In this document: positions 5,830 through 12,213 of the stretch, piece after piece
Numbering within the stretch: the stretch's first letter is position 1
How the letters are laid out: the number at the start of each line of letters is the position of its first letter
Source of the DNA: DASUPK01 sp036505735
GTDB lineage: Bacteria; Actinomycetota; Thermoleophilia; Solirubrobacterales; 70-9
Direction of reading: 5' to 3'
NCBI GenBank assembly: GCA_036505735.1
Contig: DASXSZ010000013.1
Span: 1-19,805, forward strand
Length of the DNA: 19,805 bases
Translations under genes and position numbers: made by a program
The notes under the pieces: model-generated
Seen by the model: only the letters and a program-made list of their open reading frames with translations
Databases searched by the model: none
Told to the model about the DNA's origin: nothing

Positions 5830-7304
5830 TGGCCTCCTCAGACCTAAAACGGGTTGCGCCTGGCGGCGCACCCTTGCATACCGCCCGCCGCACCAAGATC
5901 GTCGCCACGGTCGGGCCCGCCAGCAGCAGCCCGGAGGCGCTCCGCGAGCTGTTCGCCGCGGGCGTCGACGTCTTCCGCCTCAACTTCGCCCATGGAACGC
6001 CCGAGGAGCAGGCGGAGAACGTGCGCCGGATCCGTGCGGTGAGCGAGGAGCTCGGCCGGGAGGTCGGGATCCTCGGTGACCTGCCGGGGCCCAAGCTGCG
6101 CCTGGGAGATCTGGAGGGCGACGTCGCGGTCCTCCACTCGGGCTCGACGGTGGTCTTGCGAGGCGAGACCAACGGCACCCCCGGAAGCGCCGAGCTCCTC
6201 ACCGTCCAGTGGGACGGCTTCGCCAGGGCCGTCCATGAGGGAGAACCCGTATTCCTCGCCGATGGCCGGGTGCGCCTGCGCGTCATCTCGGTCTCCGGCG
6301 GAGCGGTGACGTGCGAGGTCGAGGCCGGCGGGGCCGTCAGCTCGCATCAGGGCGTGAACCTGCCCGGCGCGGACACCGACCTGCCCGAGACCGGCGCCTC
6401 GGATCAGCCCTGGATCGACTTCGCCTGCGACAACGGCATCGACCTGCTGGCCGTCTCGTTCGTCCGGCGGCCCTCGGACCTCGAGAAGGTCGAGACGCAC
6501 GTGCGCGAGCGGGGGCTCGACATCCCGCTGATCGCCAAGATCGAGAAGCCCCAGGCCGCCGAGCGGGCGGCCGAGATCATCGATGCGGCGGGCAGTGGGA
6601 TCATGATCGCCCGGGGTGACCTCGGGGTCGAACTGCCGATCGAGGAGGTCCCCGGCGCGCAGAAGCGGCTGATCGCGATGGCGGGCCGGGCGTCGAAGCC
6701 CACGATCACGGCGACGCAGATGCTGGCGACCATGGTGCGCGCGTCACGGCCGACGCGCGCCGAGGTCACGGACGTCGCCAACGCGATCTACGACGGCACC
6801 GACGCGGTGATGCTCTCGGAGGAGACGGCGATCGGCGACTACCCGGTCGAGGCGGTGCGGGTCATGGATCGGATCGCCCGGGTGACCGAGCCGCGACTGC
6901 GGTATGACGAGCTGGTCTTCACCCGCGTCGAGGAGAAGGAGCACGACGTCGCGGAGACCGTCGCCCAGGTCGCCGTGGCCGCCTGCTACCGCCTTGGGCT
7001 GAAGGCGATCGTCTGCCCGACCTCGTCGGGGCGCACGGCGCGGCTGATCTCGGCCCACCGCCCCCGGGTGCCGGTTCTCGCCGTCTCGCAGCGGCTGGAG
7101 ACGGTGCGGCGCATGAACCTGCTGTTCGGGATCAGCTCCACCCAGGCCGAGGACTGGACCAGCATCCGCAAGCTGCTCGACGACTGCGCGACGCTGGCGC
7201 GGGAGCAGCGGATCGCCGAGTCAGGCGACCTGGTGGCGATCACCGCCGGCCTGCCCGCGCAGGGCGTCGGCACCAACCTGTTCGAGATCCACCGGGTCCC
7301 GTAG
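5829..7304 (+). CDS. pyk: Pyruvate kinase, atypical and probably K+-independent
   Basis: Pyruvate kinase (phosphoenolpyruvate + ADP to pyruvate + ATP), 491 residues, about usual length. RTKIVATVGP (21-30), RLNFAHG (50-56, usually RLNFSHG), IAKIEK (235-240, catalytic Lys K237), MIARGDLGVE (259-268) and TITATQML (292-299) are in order, followed by the C-terminal domain with ICPTSSGRTARLIS-like text. The active-site loop reads LPGPK with Lys (K89) where K+-dependent enzymes have Glu (E117 of muscle PK). A Lys there marks the K+-independent class. Another change is MLSEET for the common MLSGET (E331). The start ATG overlaps the ATPase stop and there is no Shine-Dalgarno, so translation is likely coupled. 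The divergent positions could mean a second, specialised isozyme. Confidence 0.93.
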   Translation: MASSDLKRVAPGGAPLHTARRTKIVATVGPASSSPEALRELFAAGVDVFRLNFAHGTPEEQAENVRRIRAVSEELGREVGILGDLPGPKLRLGDLEGDVAVLHSGSTVVLRGETNGTPGSAELLTVQWDGFARAVHEGEPVFLADGRVRLRVISVSGGAVTCEVEAGGAVSSHQGVNLPGADTDLPETGASDQPWIDFACDNGIDLLAVSFVRRPSDLEKVETHVRERGLDIPLIAKIEKPQAAERAAEIIDAAGSGIMIARGDLGVELPIEEVPGAQKRLIAMAGRASKPTITATQMLATMVRASRPTRAEVTDVANAIYDGTDAVMLSEETAIGDYPVEAVRVMDRIARVTEPRLRYDELVFTRVEEKEHDVAETVAQVAVAACYRLGLKAIVCPTSSGRTARLISAHRPRVPVLAVSQRLETVRRMNLLFGISSTQAEDWTSIRKLLDDCATLAREQRIAESGDLVAITAGLPAQGVGTNLFEIHRVP

Positions 7305-7318
7305 GGCGCGCGAGGTCT

Positions 7319-7339
7319 GCTCGATCGGATCGATCGAGC
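7319..7339. terminator. Hairpin between convergent pyruvate kinase and SnoaL-like genes
   Basis: A perfect 9-bp inverted repeat (arms GCTCGATCG and CGATCGAGC, 3-nt loop) lies 15 nt after the pyruvate kinase stop. There is no T-tract. It may serve as a bidirectional transcript end. Confidence 0.5.
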
Positions 7340-7350
7340 CCTGCACCTGG

Positions 7351-7369
7351 CGCCCGCCTGATACGGGCG
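7351..7369. terminator. Second hairpin in the same convergent gap
   Basis: CGCCCG (7351-7356) and CGGGCG (7364-7369) form a 6-bp stem with a 7-nt loop, just before the stop codon of the minus-strand SnoaL-like gene. No T-tract is seen. Confidence 0.35.
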
Positions 7370-7376
7370 TGATCAG

Positions 7377-7766
7377 CTAGCCGACGGCGTCGCGAGCCTG
7401 CGCCGTGTCGCCGAAGAACTCGGCGTCGGTCAGCTTGCCGTCGCTCACTTTGTAGAGCCAGACCGAGCGGCCGCTGAGCTCGTTTCCCGACTTGGTCTTA
7501 CCCACTCCCTCGACGACGACGACGACCGTCTCGCCGTCGTCCGCCTCGAGGAAGGCGGTCGGCTTCGGGTCAACCGACTCGAAGTTGGACAGGAACTTCT
7601 GGATCATCTCCTTGAACCCGTCGGGGCCCTTGTAGGTGCCGCCCCAGGGCAGCGTCTCGGGCATCCTGATCTCGGCGTTCTCGTCCGTGGTCGAGACTGC
7701 CCCGTCGAGGTCGCCCTTGGCGAAGTCATCCCAACGCTCCTTGACGGCGTCTGCGTTCTCTCCCAT
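7377..7766 (-). CDS. SnoaL-like domain protein
   Basis: A 129-residue SnoaL/NTF2-like protein, unrelated in detail to the one at 818-1258. The layout is typical: MGENADAVKERWDDFAKGDLDGA helix, AEIRMPETLPWGGTYKGPDGFKEMIQKFL, a long strand ETVVVVVEGVGKTKSGNEL, and VWLYKVSDGKLTDAEFFGD at the end. It has no signal peptide or membrane segment. ATG 7766 is chosen because AGGAGG (7778-7773) lies 6 nt upstream, the best ribosome site in this region. A TTGCGC-18-TAGGGT promoter and a 19-bp palindrome precede it, so this gene looks individually regulated. The function of the domain (enzyme, isomerase or ligand binder) cannot be told. Confidence 0.85.
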   Translation of the reverse strand: MGENADAVKERWDDFAKGDLDGAVSTTDENAEIRMPETLPWGGTYKGPDGFKEMIQKFLSNFESVDPKPTAFLEADDGETVVVVVEGVGKTKSGNELSGRSVWLYKVSDGKLTDAEFFGDTAQARDAVG

Positions 7767-7772
7767 CTCATT

Positions 7773-7778
7773 CCTCCT
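7773..7778 (-). promoter_or_regulatory. Strong Shine-Dalgarno AGGAGG of the SnoaL-like gene
   Basis: AGGAGG on the minus strand, 6 nt before ATG 7766. It decides the start within a much longer open frame. Confidence 0.75.
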
Positions 7779-7785
7779 CCGCTGC

Positions 7786-7804
7786 TGCTGTCCACCGGAC
7801 AGCA
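7786..7804. promoter_or_regulatory. Perfect 19-bp palindrome at the predicted transcription start (operator candidate)
   Basis: TGCTGTCC-ACC-GGACAGCA has 8-bp perfect arms and a 3-bp centre. It covers the expected start point of the minus-strand promoter at 7810-7839 and lies upstream of the Shine-Dalgarno. The size and symmetry suit a dimeric repressor; it could instead form a 5' leader hairpin. Confidence 0.5.
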
Positions 7805-7809
7805 CACCG

Positions 7810-7839
7810 ACCCTACCCAATCTCCGGTACGCCGCGCAA
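7810..7839 (-). promoter_or_regulatory. Promoter of the SnoaL-like gene (TTGCGC-18-TAGGGT)
   Basis: On the minus strand TTGCGC (7839-7834), an 18-nt spacer and TAGGGT (7815-7810) give a reasonable sigma-70 type promoter. The predicted start is near 7803, with a leader of about 37 nt including AGGAGG. Confidence 0.5.
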
Positions 7840-7877
7840 GGGCAGGACCCGGCTGATTGGCGCCGAACTCCGGGCGG

Positions 7878-8423
7878 ATGGTCCACCCACTCGGCTCGCT
7901 CGGCGGCAGCCTCTTCGACCTCCACCTCGGTCTCGACGAGAAGATCCTGCGCTCGCTGCTGGTCTTCATCTTCCTGGTGATCGCGTTGCGGCTCGGGGGC
8001 AAGCGCGAGCTGGCCCAGATCAACGTGCTCGACCTGGCTGTGCTGCTGCTCGCCTCGAACGCGCTGCAGAACGCGCTGATTGGCAACGACAACACGGTCA
8101 CCGGCGGCGTGATCGGCGCCGGGACGCTGTTCCTCGCCAATTACCTCTTCGTCCGAATCACCTACCGGAACGCGCGGTTCCGCCGGGTCCTCGAGGGTCG
8201 CCCCCGCGTGCTGCTGCGCAACGGGAAGCTCGACCGCGAGGCGATGCGCAAGGAGGCGATCACCGAGGTGGAGCTCGAGGACCAACTGCTCGACAAGGGG
8301 ATGACCGACTTCAGCCAGGTTGGGCTGATCGTGCTGGAAACCAACGGCAAGCTCGCCTACCTGACGCCGGCGCAGGCCAAGAGGCTGAGGCCCGGGATGT
8401 TGGCGGCCGAGGAGGCGGGCTAG
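7878..8423 (+). CDS. DUF421 (YetF-like) membrane protein
   Basis: A 181-residue protein of the DUF421/YetF family. Three N-terminal membrane segments are visible: ILRSLLVFIFLVIALRLGG, VLDLAVLLLASNALQNALI and GVIGAGTLFLANYLFVRIT. A soluble domain follows, with RRVLEGRPRVLLRNGKL and EAITEVELEDQLLDKGMTDFSQVGLIVLETNGKLAYLT. RLGGKRELAQINVLDL and ASNALQNALIGND are the family signatures. ATG 7878 is chosen over TTG 7857 because it gives the usual short N-terminus; no clear Shine-Dalgarno supports either. The gene diverges from the SnoaL-like gene and converges with the thioesterase, 8 nt between stops. The family's biochemical role is unsettled; in Bacillus spores, relatives are linked to lipid or germination functions. 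Confidence 0.88.
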   Translation: MVHPLGSLGGSLFDLHLGLDEKILRSLLVFIFLVIALRLGGKRELAQINVLDLAVLLLASNALQNALIGNDNTVTGGVIGAGTLFLANYLFVRITYRNARFRRVLEGRPRVLLRNGKLDREAMRKEAITEVELEDQLLDKGMTDFSQVGLIVLETNGKLAYLTPAQAKRLRPGMLAAEEAG

Positions 8424-8435
8424 CGCTCCGGCTAG
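8420..8435. repeat. Inverted repeat carrying both convergent stop codons
   Basis: CTAGC-GCTCCG-GCTAG has 5-bp arms. The left CTAG contains the DUF421 stop and the right CTAG contains the thioesterase stop. It is too short for a confident terminator. Confidence 0.4.
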
Positions 8436-8893
8436 TCGCCCGGCGGGTAGTCGCCGGGTGCCGGTCGCTCCGCGCGGGGGTCGCGGCCGGGCAGGACGAA
8501 CTGGGTGACGATCAGGTTGGCGACCCGCTTCTTGCCGTTGCGGATCGCGGCCTCGATCACCGCCGTGCTCCGGCCGACGTGGAGGGGGCGCGCCTCGCAG
8601 ATCAGCTCGTCCCCCACGGCGGCGGCGGCGAAGACGTTCAGTTTCAGCTCGATCGTCGTGAAGTCGTGGTTGGGAGGCAGCGCGCGGAAGGTCGCCCAGG
8701 CGGCGACGGAGTCCCCGAACGCAGTCCAGACGCCGCCGTGGACGAAGCCACCGGGGTGGAGGTGCTGCTTGTCTACGACCATCCGGCCGGTGGACATCTC
8801 GTTGGTGATCTCCACCGGCTCGATCGCCATGTCGCCGGGGAAGGTCCCGGGGAGCCACTGCTTGATGACCTCTGGGGTGATCTCGGGGTTCAC
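8432..8893 (-). CDS. PaaI-type hotdog thioesterase
   Basis: A 153-residue single hotdog-fold acyl-CoA thioesterase of the PaaI group, which hydrolyses acyl-CoAs in the cytoplasm. LHPGGFVHGGVWTAFGDSVAAWAT (45-68) holds the HGG loop (52-54) and the acidic D61 on the central helix that forms the active site across the dimer. TIELKLNVFAAAAVGDELICEARPLHVGRSTAVIEAAIRN follows as the beta-sheet core. The start is GTG at 8893, 12 nt after the crotonase stop; a TAGGCT hexamer with that stop lies 9 nt upstream, and no Shine-Dalgarno is seen. The adjacent upstream crotonase suggests one pathway of acyl-CoA turnover. Specificity (aromatic versus aliphatic acyl-CoA) cannot be told. Confidence 0.88.
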   Translation of the reverse strand: MNPEITPEVIKQWLPGTFPGDMAIEPVEITNEMSTGRMVVDKQHLHPGGFVHGGVWTAFGDSVAAWATFRALPPNHDFTTIELKLNVFAAAAVGDELICEARPLHVGRSTAVIEAAIRNGKKRVANLIVTQFVLPGRDPRAERPAPGDYPPGD

Positions 8894-8902
8894 GGGCGCG
8901 CC

Positions 8903-8908
8903 AGCCTA
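8903..8908 (-). promoter_or_regulatory. Candidate leaderless -10 TAGGCT containing the crotonase stop codon
   Basis: The minus strand reads TAGGCT at 8908-8903, 9 nt before GTG 8893. The TAG is the crotonase stop. The identical hexamer, also on a stop codon, occurs at 15091-15096. Confidence 0.4.
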
Positions 8909-9820
8909 CCTGCGACCGGCGTCGCCGAAGGGCTCATCCCGTTTCCGGACAGCCTCCTTGAACCCCTTCTCGGCGGCCAGGCGCTGCCACTCGAAGCCCT
9001 CGGGGGTGTGGCGCGCGATTCCGTCGAAGAAGACGCCGAGTGACTGGGTCGCCTGTAGCCCCTGGGCGTAGAGGGCCTGGTTGACCAGCAGCTTGTGCAT
9101 GACGAGCTGGTTGACCGGGATGCGCGCGACCCGCTCGAGCAGCGCCTCGAAGCGCCCGTCGAGCTCCGCCGCCGGGGCGGCCTCCGTAGCCAGGCCCCAT
9201 TCGACCGCAGTCGTACCGTCGATCGAGTCGCCCGTGAGCAGCAGGCGCTTCGCCCTCGCCGGCCCGATCCGGAAGGCCCAGAGCGCGCTGGTCGGCACGC
9301 CCCAGACGCGTGCGGGCGGGTAGCCGATCTTGGCCCGGTCCTCGGCGACCAGCAGGTCGGAGCAGAGCGCCATATCGGTGCCGCCCGCGACGCAGTAGCC
9401 GTGGACCTTGCAGATCGTCGGCTTCTCCGAGTGGAAGAGGCTCATGAAGCCGCGCAGATTGCGGCTCATCATCTGGTAGTCGACGACCGGGTCCCAGGTT
9501 CCCTCCGGGTCGTGGTTGCGGGCCTGGACCGCCGGGTCGAGGGGAGAACCGGGGGGCGCCTCCGGGCTCGCCACCCCCTCCATGTTTCCCTCGGCGGACG
9601 CCACCAGGTCGTAGCCGCCGCAGAACCCTGAGCCGTTCCCGGCCAGCGCGATCACGTGGACCTCGGGGTCGAGGTTGGCCCGCTCGACGCAGGCGGCCAG
9701 CTCGCGTGGCATCTCGAGGGTGATCCCGTTGCCGCGCTCGGGCCGGTTCAGGGTGATCCGGGCGATTCGCCCGGTCACCTCGTAGGTCAGCGTCTCGAGC
9801 GTTTCGATGGGTGGATTCAA
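8906..9820 (-). CDS. Crotonase-superfamily protein, atypical enoyl-CoA hydratase-like
   Basis: A 304-residue crotonase-fold protein that binds an acyl-CoA. VTGRIARITLNRPERGNGIT (15-34), GSGFCGGYDL (63-72, CoA/oxyanion loop), GYCVAGGTDMALCSD (141-155, second oxyanion strand) and KIGYPPARVWGVP (164-176) are in the expected order. The two catalytic Glu of classical hydratase (E144 and E164 in rat) map to D149 and P169, so hydration of enoyl-CoA is doubtful. About 40 extra residues (75-115) sit before the middle helix. Similar AGGTD proteins occur among mycobacterial EchA paralogues, as I recall. The only usable start is TTG at 9820, because TGA is the codon just before it. It diverges from the polymerase gene and precedes the thioesterase. 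A non-hydratase crotonase reaction is likely. Confidence 0.85.
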   Translation of the reverse strand: MNPPIETLETLTYEVTGRIARITLNRPERGNGITLEMPRELAACVERANLDPEVHVIALAGNGSGFCGGYDLVASAEGNMEGVASPEAPPGSPLDPAVQARNHDPEGTWDPVVDYQMMSRNLRGFMSLFHSEKPTICKVHGYCVAGGTDMALCSDLLVAEDRAKIGYPPARVWGVPTSALWAFRIGPARAKRLLLTGDSIDGTTAVEWGLATEAAPAAELDGRFEALLERVARIPVNQLVMHKLLVNQALYAQGLQATQSLGVFFDGIARHTPEGFEWQRLAAEKGFKEAVRKRDEPFGDAGRR

Positions 9821-9866
9821 TCAGCGCCGATGATTCGGACCCGGATTCGAGGTCCAAGTAGCGAAG

Positions 9867-10883
9867 ATGTCCACGGTGGCGAAGGGGAACTACACGACGA
9901 TCGAGGTCACCGGCCGCGAGGTCCGCCTGTCGAACCCGGACAAGGTCTACTTCCCGAAGCCCGGGTTCACGAAGCTCGACCTGGCCGAGTACTACATGGC
10001 GATCGAGGAGGCGGCCGTGAACCAGCTGCGCGAGCGGCCGGGGACGATGAAGCGCTTCGTCGACGGGGTGAACGGCGAGTTCTTCTTCCAGAAGCGCGTG
10101 CCGAAGGGCGCGCCCGATTGGCTGCAGACGGCCACTTTCACCTTCCCCAGCGGTCGGACGGCGACCGAGCTGGTGGTGAACGACGGAGCGCACCTGGTCT
10201 GGGCGGTCAACCTGGGCGTGGTCGACTTCAATCCGCACCCGGTCCGCCGCGACGACCTCGATCACCCGGACGAGCTTCGCGTCGACCTCGACCCCACGCC
10301 GGGCGTGCGGTGGAACACGGTGCGCAAGGTCGCGCTCTGCGTGCGGGAGGTGCTCGAGGAGCACGGCCTCGTCGGCTTTCCGAAGACCTCGGGCTCGCGC
10401 GGCATCCACGTCAACGTGCGAATCGAGCCGCGCTGGGACTACATCGAGGTGCGCCGGGCGGCGCTGGCGCTGGCCCGGGAGGTCGAGCGGCGAATCCCCA
10501 GGAACGCCACCAGCAAGTGGTGGAAGGAGGAGCGCCACGGCGTGTTCGTCGACTACAACCAGAACGCCCGCGACCGCACCATCGCGTCCGGGTACTCGGT
10601 GCGACCCGTGCCCGACGCGCGGGTCTGCTGCCCGGTCGAGTGGGACGAGGTACCGGACGTCGAGCCCGCCGACCTGCGGCTCGACACGGTCCCGGACCGG
10701 GTCGCCAGGAAGGGTGATCCCGCGGCGGACATCGACCAGCACGCGGGATCGCTCGACCAATTGCTCGACCTGGCGCGTCGCGACGAGGAGGGTGGTCTCG
10801 GTGACGCCCCGTGGCCGCCGCACTTCGCCAAGCAGCGAGGCGAGCCCAAGCGGGTGCAGCCGAGCCGAGCGAAAGAGAGCTGA
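9867..10883 (+). CDS. Stand-alone LigD-type polymerase/primase domain protein
   Basis: A 338-residue archaeo-eukaryotic-primase-like polymerase of the LigD PolDom group (Prim-PolC type). It fills gaps with NTPs or dNTPs in non-homologous end joining or excision repair. LSNPDKVYFP (21-30) is the typical start. DLDP (140-143) gives the metal-binding aspartates, VFVDYNQN (227-232) the third acidic residue, TSGSRGIHV (174-182) the nucleotide-binding loop, and ARDRTIASGYSVRP (234-247) the last core motif. It has no ligase or nuclease domain, unlike full LigD. ATG 9867 fits the family N-terminus. It ends 69 nt before a convergent small gene with a strong hairpin between. A LigC-type ligase is encoded about 1.7 kb further on, on the opposite strand. 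Ku is not in the window. Confidence 0.92.
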   Translation: MSTVAKGNYTTIEVTGREVRLSNPDKVYFPKPGFTKLDLAEYYMAIEEAAVNQLRERPGTMKRFVDGVNGEFFFQKRVPKGAPDWLQTATFTFPSGRTATELVVNDGAHLVWAVNLGVVDFNPHPVRRDDLDHPDELRVDLDPTPGVRWNTVRKVALCVREVLEEHGLVGFPKTSGSRGIHVNVRIEPRWDYIEVRRAALALAREVERRIPRNATSKWWKEERHGVFVDYNQNARDRTIASGYSVRPVPDARVCCPVEWDEVPDVEPADLRLDTVPDRVARKGDPAADIDQHAGSLDQLLDLARRDEEGGLGDAPWPPHFAKQRGEPKRVQPSRAKES

Positions 10884-10891
10884 GAGCATGA

Positions 10892-10922
10892 CCAGGGCTC
10901 CGGCTACCCACCGGAGCCCTGG
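10892..10922. terminator. Strong bidirectional terminator hairpin
   Basis: A perfect 12-bp stem (arms CCAGGGCTCCGG and CCGGAGCCCTGG) with a 7-nt loop lies 9 nt after the polymerase stop and 30 nt before the end of the convergent small gene. It is followed by a weak T/C-rich run (CCTCCCTTTCCT) on the plus strand. Confidence 0.8.
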
Positions 10923-10951
10923 CCTCCCTTTCCTCGTCGACGGGCTATCGA

Positions 10952-11272
10952 TCAGCTGCCCTGTGCGGGTGCGCTGACCGAGGGTGCCTCTCGCCGGTAG
11001 GCCACGAGGCCGCCCGCGACGGCGATCAATGCAAGCGCCGCTCCGGCGCCGATCGCGGCGTCACCCCAGTCGAATCCGCCTTCGTTGCTCGAGCCGGCAG
11101 CAGGCTTGGCCGTCGAAACCTGAGCCGTTGTGGGGCTCGGGGCCTGCGCGGCCTTGTGCACGACGGGGTTCAATCTTGCCCCGGGGTCCTGGGGCGGATC
11201 GGTGTAACCAAGCGCGGCGGCCGGCAGGGCGAGTGAGGCAGTCGCGAGGGCCACAACCAGCATGCGTGTCAT
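10952..11272 (-). CDS. Small exported protein with C-terminal membrane anchor
   Basis: I do not recognise a named family. The protein has 106 residues. MTRMLVVALATASLALPAAALG is a signal peptide with an Ala-rich cleavage region near AALGY. A Pro/Thr/Ala/Ser-rich linker follows (about 25-65). The C-terminus has SSNEGGFDWGDAAIGAGA, then the hydrophobic stretch ALALIAVAGGLVAY and a basic RRE followed by a short Ser/Ala/Pro tail. That order (short motif, membrane helix, basic residues) resembles C-terminal sorting or anchoring tags. ATG 11272 is chosen over the upstream GTG because GGGAG is 6 nt before it and the signal peptide then starts at residue 1. Expected location is the outer face of the membrane. 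A convergent hairpin lies just downstream. Confidence 0.75.
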   Translation of the reverse strand: MTRMLVVALATASLALPAAALGYTDPPQDPGARLNPVVHKAAQAPSPTTAQVSTAKPAAGSSNEGGFDWGDAAIGAGAALALIAVAGGLVAYRREAPSVSAPAQGS

Positions 11273-11422
11273 CTGGTGCTCCCTTCTCTCAGGGCGCGGT
11301 CCGTGGTGTTCCTGTTCATATCCGCGCCGCATTGCCCGACCGACGGTATGAGCGCGCGAGCGCGCCGACCACCCACTCCTGGACGCTGAGGAGGTCCAAT
11401 TCTGGGCGTTCCGGCGCCGGCG
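11273..11422. other. Intergenic region between the Crp gene and the small exported protein gene
   Basis: The longest gene-free stretch of the window (150 bp), downstream of the Crp gene and upstream of the small exported gene on the minus strand. It holds GGGAG before ATG 11272, a GCGCGC-GA-GCGCGC inverted repeat (11352-11365), and a CCGGCGCCGG palindrome near the Crp stop. I see no convincing -35/-10 pair. TACCGT on the minus strand near 11343 is the best -10 guess. Confidence 0.4.
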
Positions 11423-12103
11423 TTATGTCGTCCGTTGGGTGAGCGCGTCAAGATCGAGCACCGTGATGCGGCGGCGTCCGGTCCTGATCCATCCCAGCTT
11501 CCTCATCGTGCGCAGCGCCTCGGCGACACCAGCCCGCGAGGAGGCGGTCCAGCCCCCGAGATCCTCCTGGGTGAGGGGGAGCCTGATCTGGATCCCCTCG
11601 TCGGTGTGATCTCCGTAGCGCTCGCAGAGCTCGATCAATCGCGCCGAGATGCGCCCAATCGTGTCGAGCGCCCCGTACTGGACGCGCTTGCGATTCGCGT
11701 CGCGGAGCCGCCGGCTGATCACGTCGATCAGGGTCAGCGCCGCGCTGGGCCGCTTCTCCAGATAACCGCGAAACTCGGTCGCGCCGAGCGCGCGAGTCTC
11801 GACAGGTTCGATCGCGGTGACGCTGCTCGAGCGCGGTTCAACACGCAGGAAGGAGAGCTCCCCCAAGACGTCCCCCGGCCCTCTGAAGCTGAGCACGATC
11901 TCCCGCCCCTGCGGATCGACGAAGCTCGCCTTGACGTGGCCCTTCACCAGGATCAATACCCGGTCCCCGGGCTCGTTCTGATGCATCAGGTGCTCGCCGC
12001 GGGAGAACCTCCTCAGGCCTCCGAGCGTCAGCAGCTCGTCGCGATCTCCGTCGGAGAGCAACTCCAGGAAGGTGCCGGACTCGGACTGGGGGGCGGTTGC
12101 CAT
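11423..12103 (-). CDS. Crp/Fnr-family transcription regulator
   Basis: A 226-residue Crp-type regulator of usual length. The N-terminal half is a cyclic-nucleotide-binding jelly roll: FSRGEHLMHQNEPGDRVLILVKGHVKAS (33-60), then GPGDVLGELSFL (75-86) with the cyclic-nucleotide Glu (E82), and RSSSVTA (91-97) with Arg/Ser (R91, S92) matching the cAMP phosphate contacts of E. coli CRP. A dimer helix ALTLIDVISRRLRDANRKR follows. The DNA-binding winged helix is at LPLTQEDLGGWTASSRAGVAEALRTMRKLGWI (175-206). No Fe-S or haem cysteines of the Fnr type are evident. cAMP sensing is therefore plausible, but not shown. ATG 12103 lies 110 nt from the divergent cupin gene, its nearest possible target along with itself. 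Confidence 0.92.
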   Translation of the reverse strand: MATAPQSESGTFLELLSDGDRDELLTLGGLRRFSRGEHLMHQNEPGDRVLILVKGHVKASFVDPQGREIVLSFRGPGDVLGELSFLRVEPRSSSVTAIEPVETRALGATEFRGYLEKRPSAALTLIDVISRRLRDANRKRVQYGALDTIGRISARLIELCERYGDHTDEGIQIRLPLTQEDLGGWTASSRAGVAEALRTMRKLGWIRTGRRRITVLDLDALTQRTT

Positions 12104-12162
12104 TCGCTGCTAGCTCGGGCCGTCGCGTGCGGCCGCGGCGCGCATCTCTCCTTCTCCCTCGA

Positions 12163-12171
12163 GTCAGACTA
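12163..12171. promoter_or_regulatory. GTCAGACTA, candidate overlapping -10 boxes between Crp and cupin genes
   Basis: Read one way it gives CAGACT facing the cupin gene; read the other way it gives TAGTCT facing the Crp gene, 62 nt before its ATG. The same 9-mer occurs, inverted, between the lipoprotein and acyl-CoA dehydrogenase genes (15952-15960). Confidence 0.35.
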
Positions 12172-12203
12172 ACCACTACCTCCCCCACCGGAGGCGACGC
12201 GAA

Positions 12204-12209
12204 AGGAGG
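12204..12209 (+). promoter_or_regulatory. Shine-Dalgarno AGGAGG of the cupin gene
   Basis: AGGAGG lies 4 nt before ATG 12214 and fixes this start within a longer open frame. Confidence 0.75.
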
Positions 12210-12213
12210 ACCG

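Noticed and set aside
7767..8858. N-terminal extension of the SnoaL-like frame past its ATG.
   Set aside because: AGGAGG stands 6 nt before ATG 7766, and the extension is antisense to the DUF421 gene.
8934..10889. A 651-codon open frame on the minus strand running antisense to the polymerase gene and out of frame with the crotonase.
   Set aside because: It is a shadow of high-GC coding DNA: Arg/Gly/Pro-rich text with no domain, while the genes it overlaps have clear family motifs.
11352..11365. GCGCGC-GA-GCGCGC inverted repeat as terminator of the Crp gene.
   Set aside because: It is simple alternating GC sequence with no T-tract and lies about 60 nt beyond the stop; such repeats are expected by composition.
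12104..12213. A classical CRP box (TGTGA-N6-TCACA) between the Crp and cupin genes.
   Set aside because: I found no good match by eye; only a short CCTCC/GGAGG repeat at 12179-12194.
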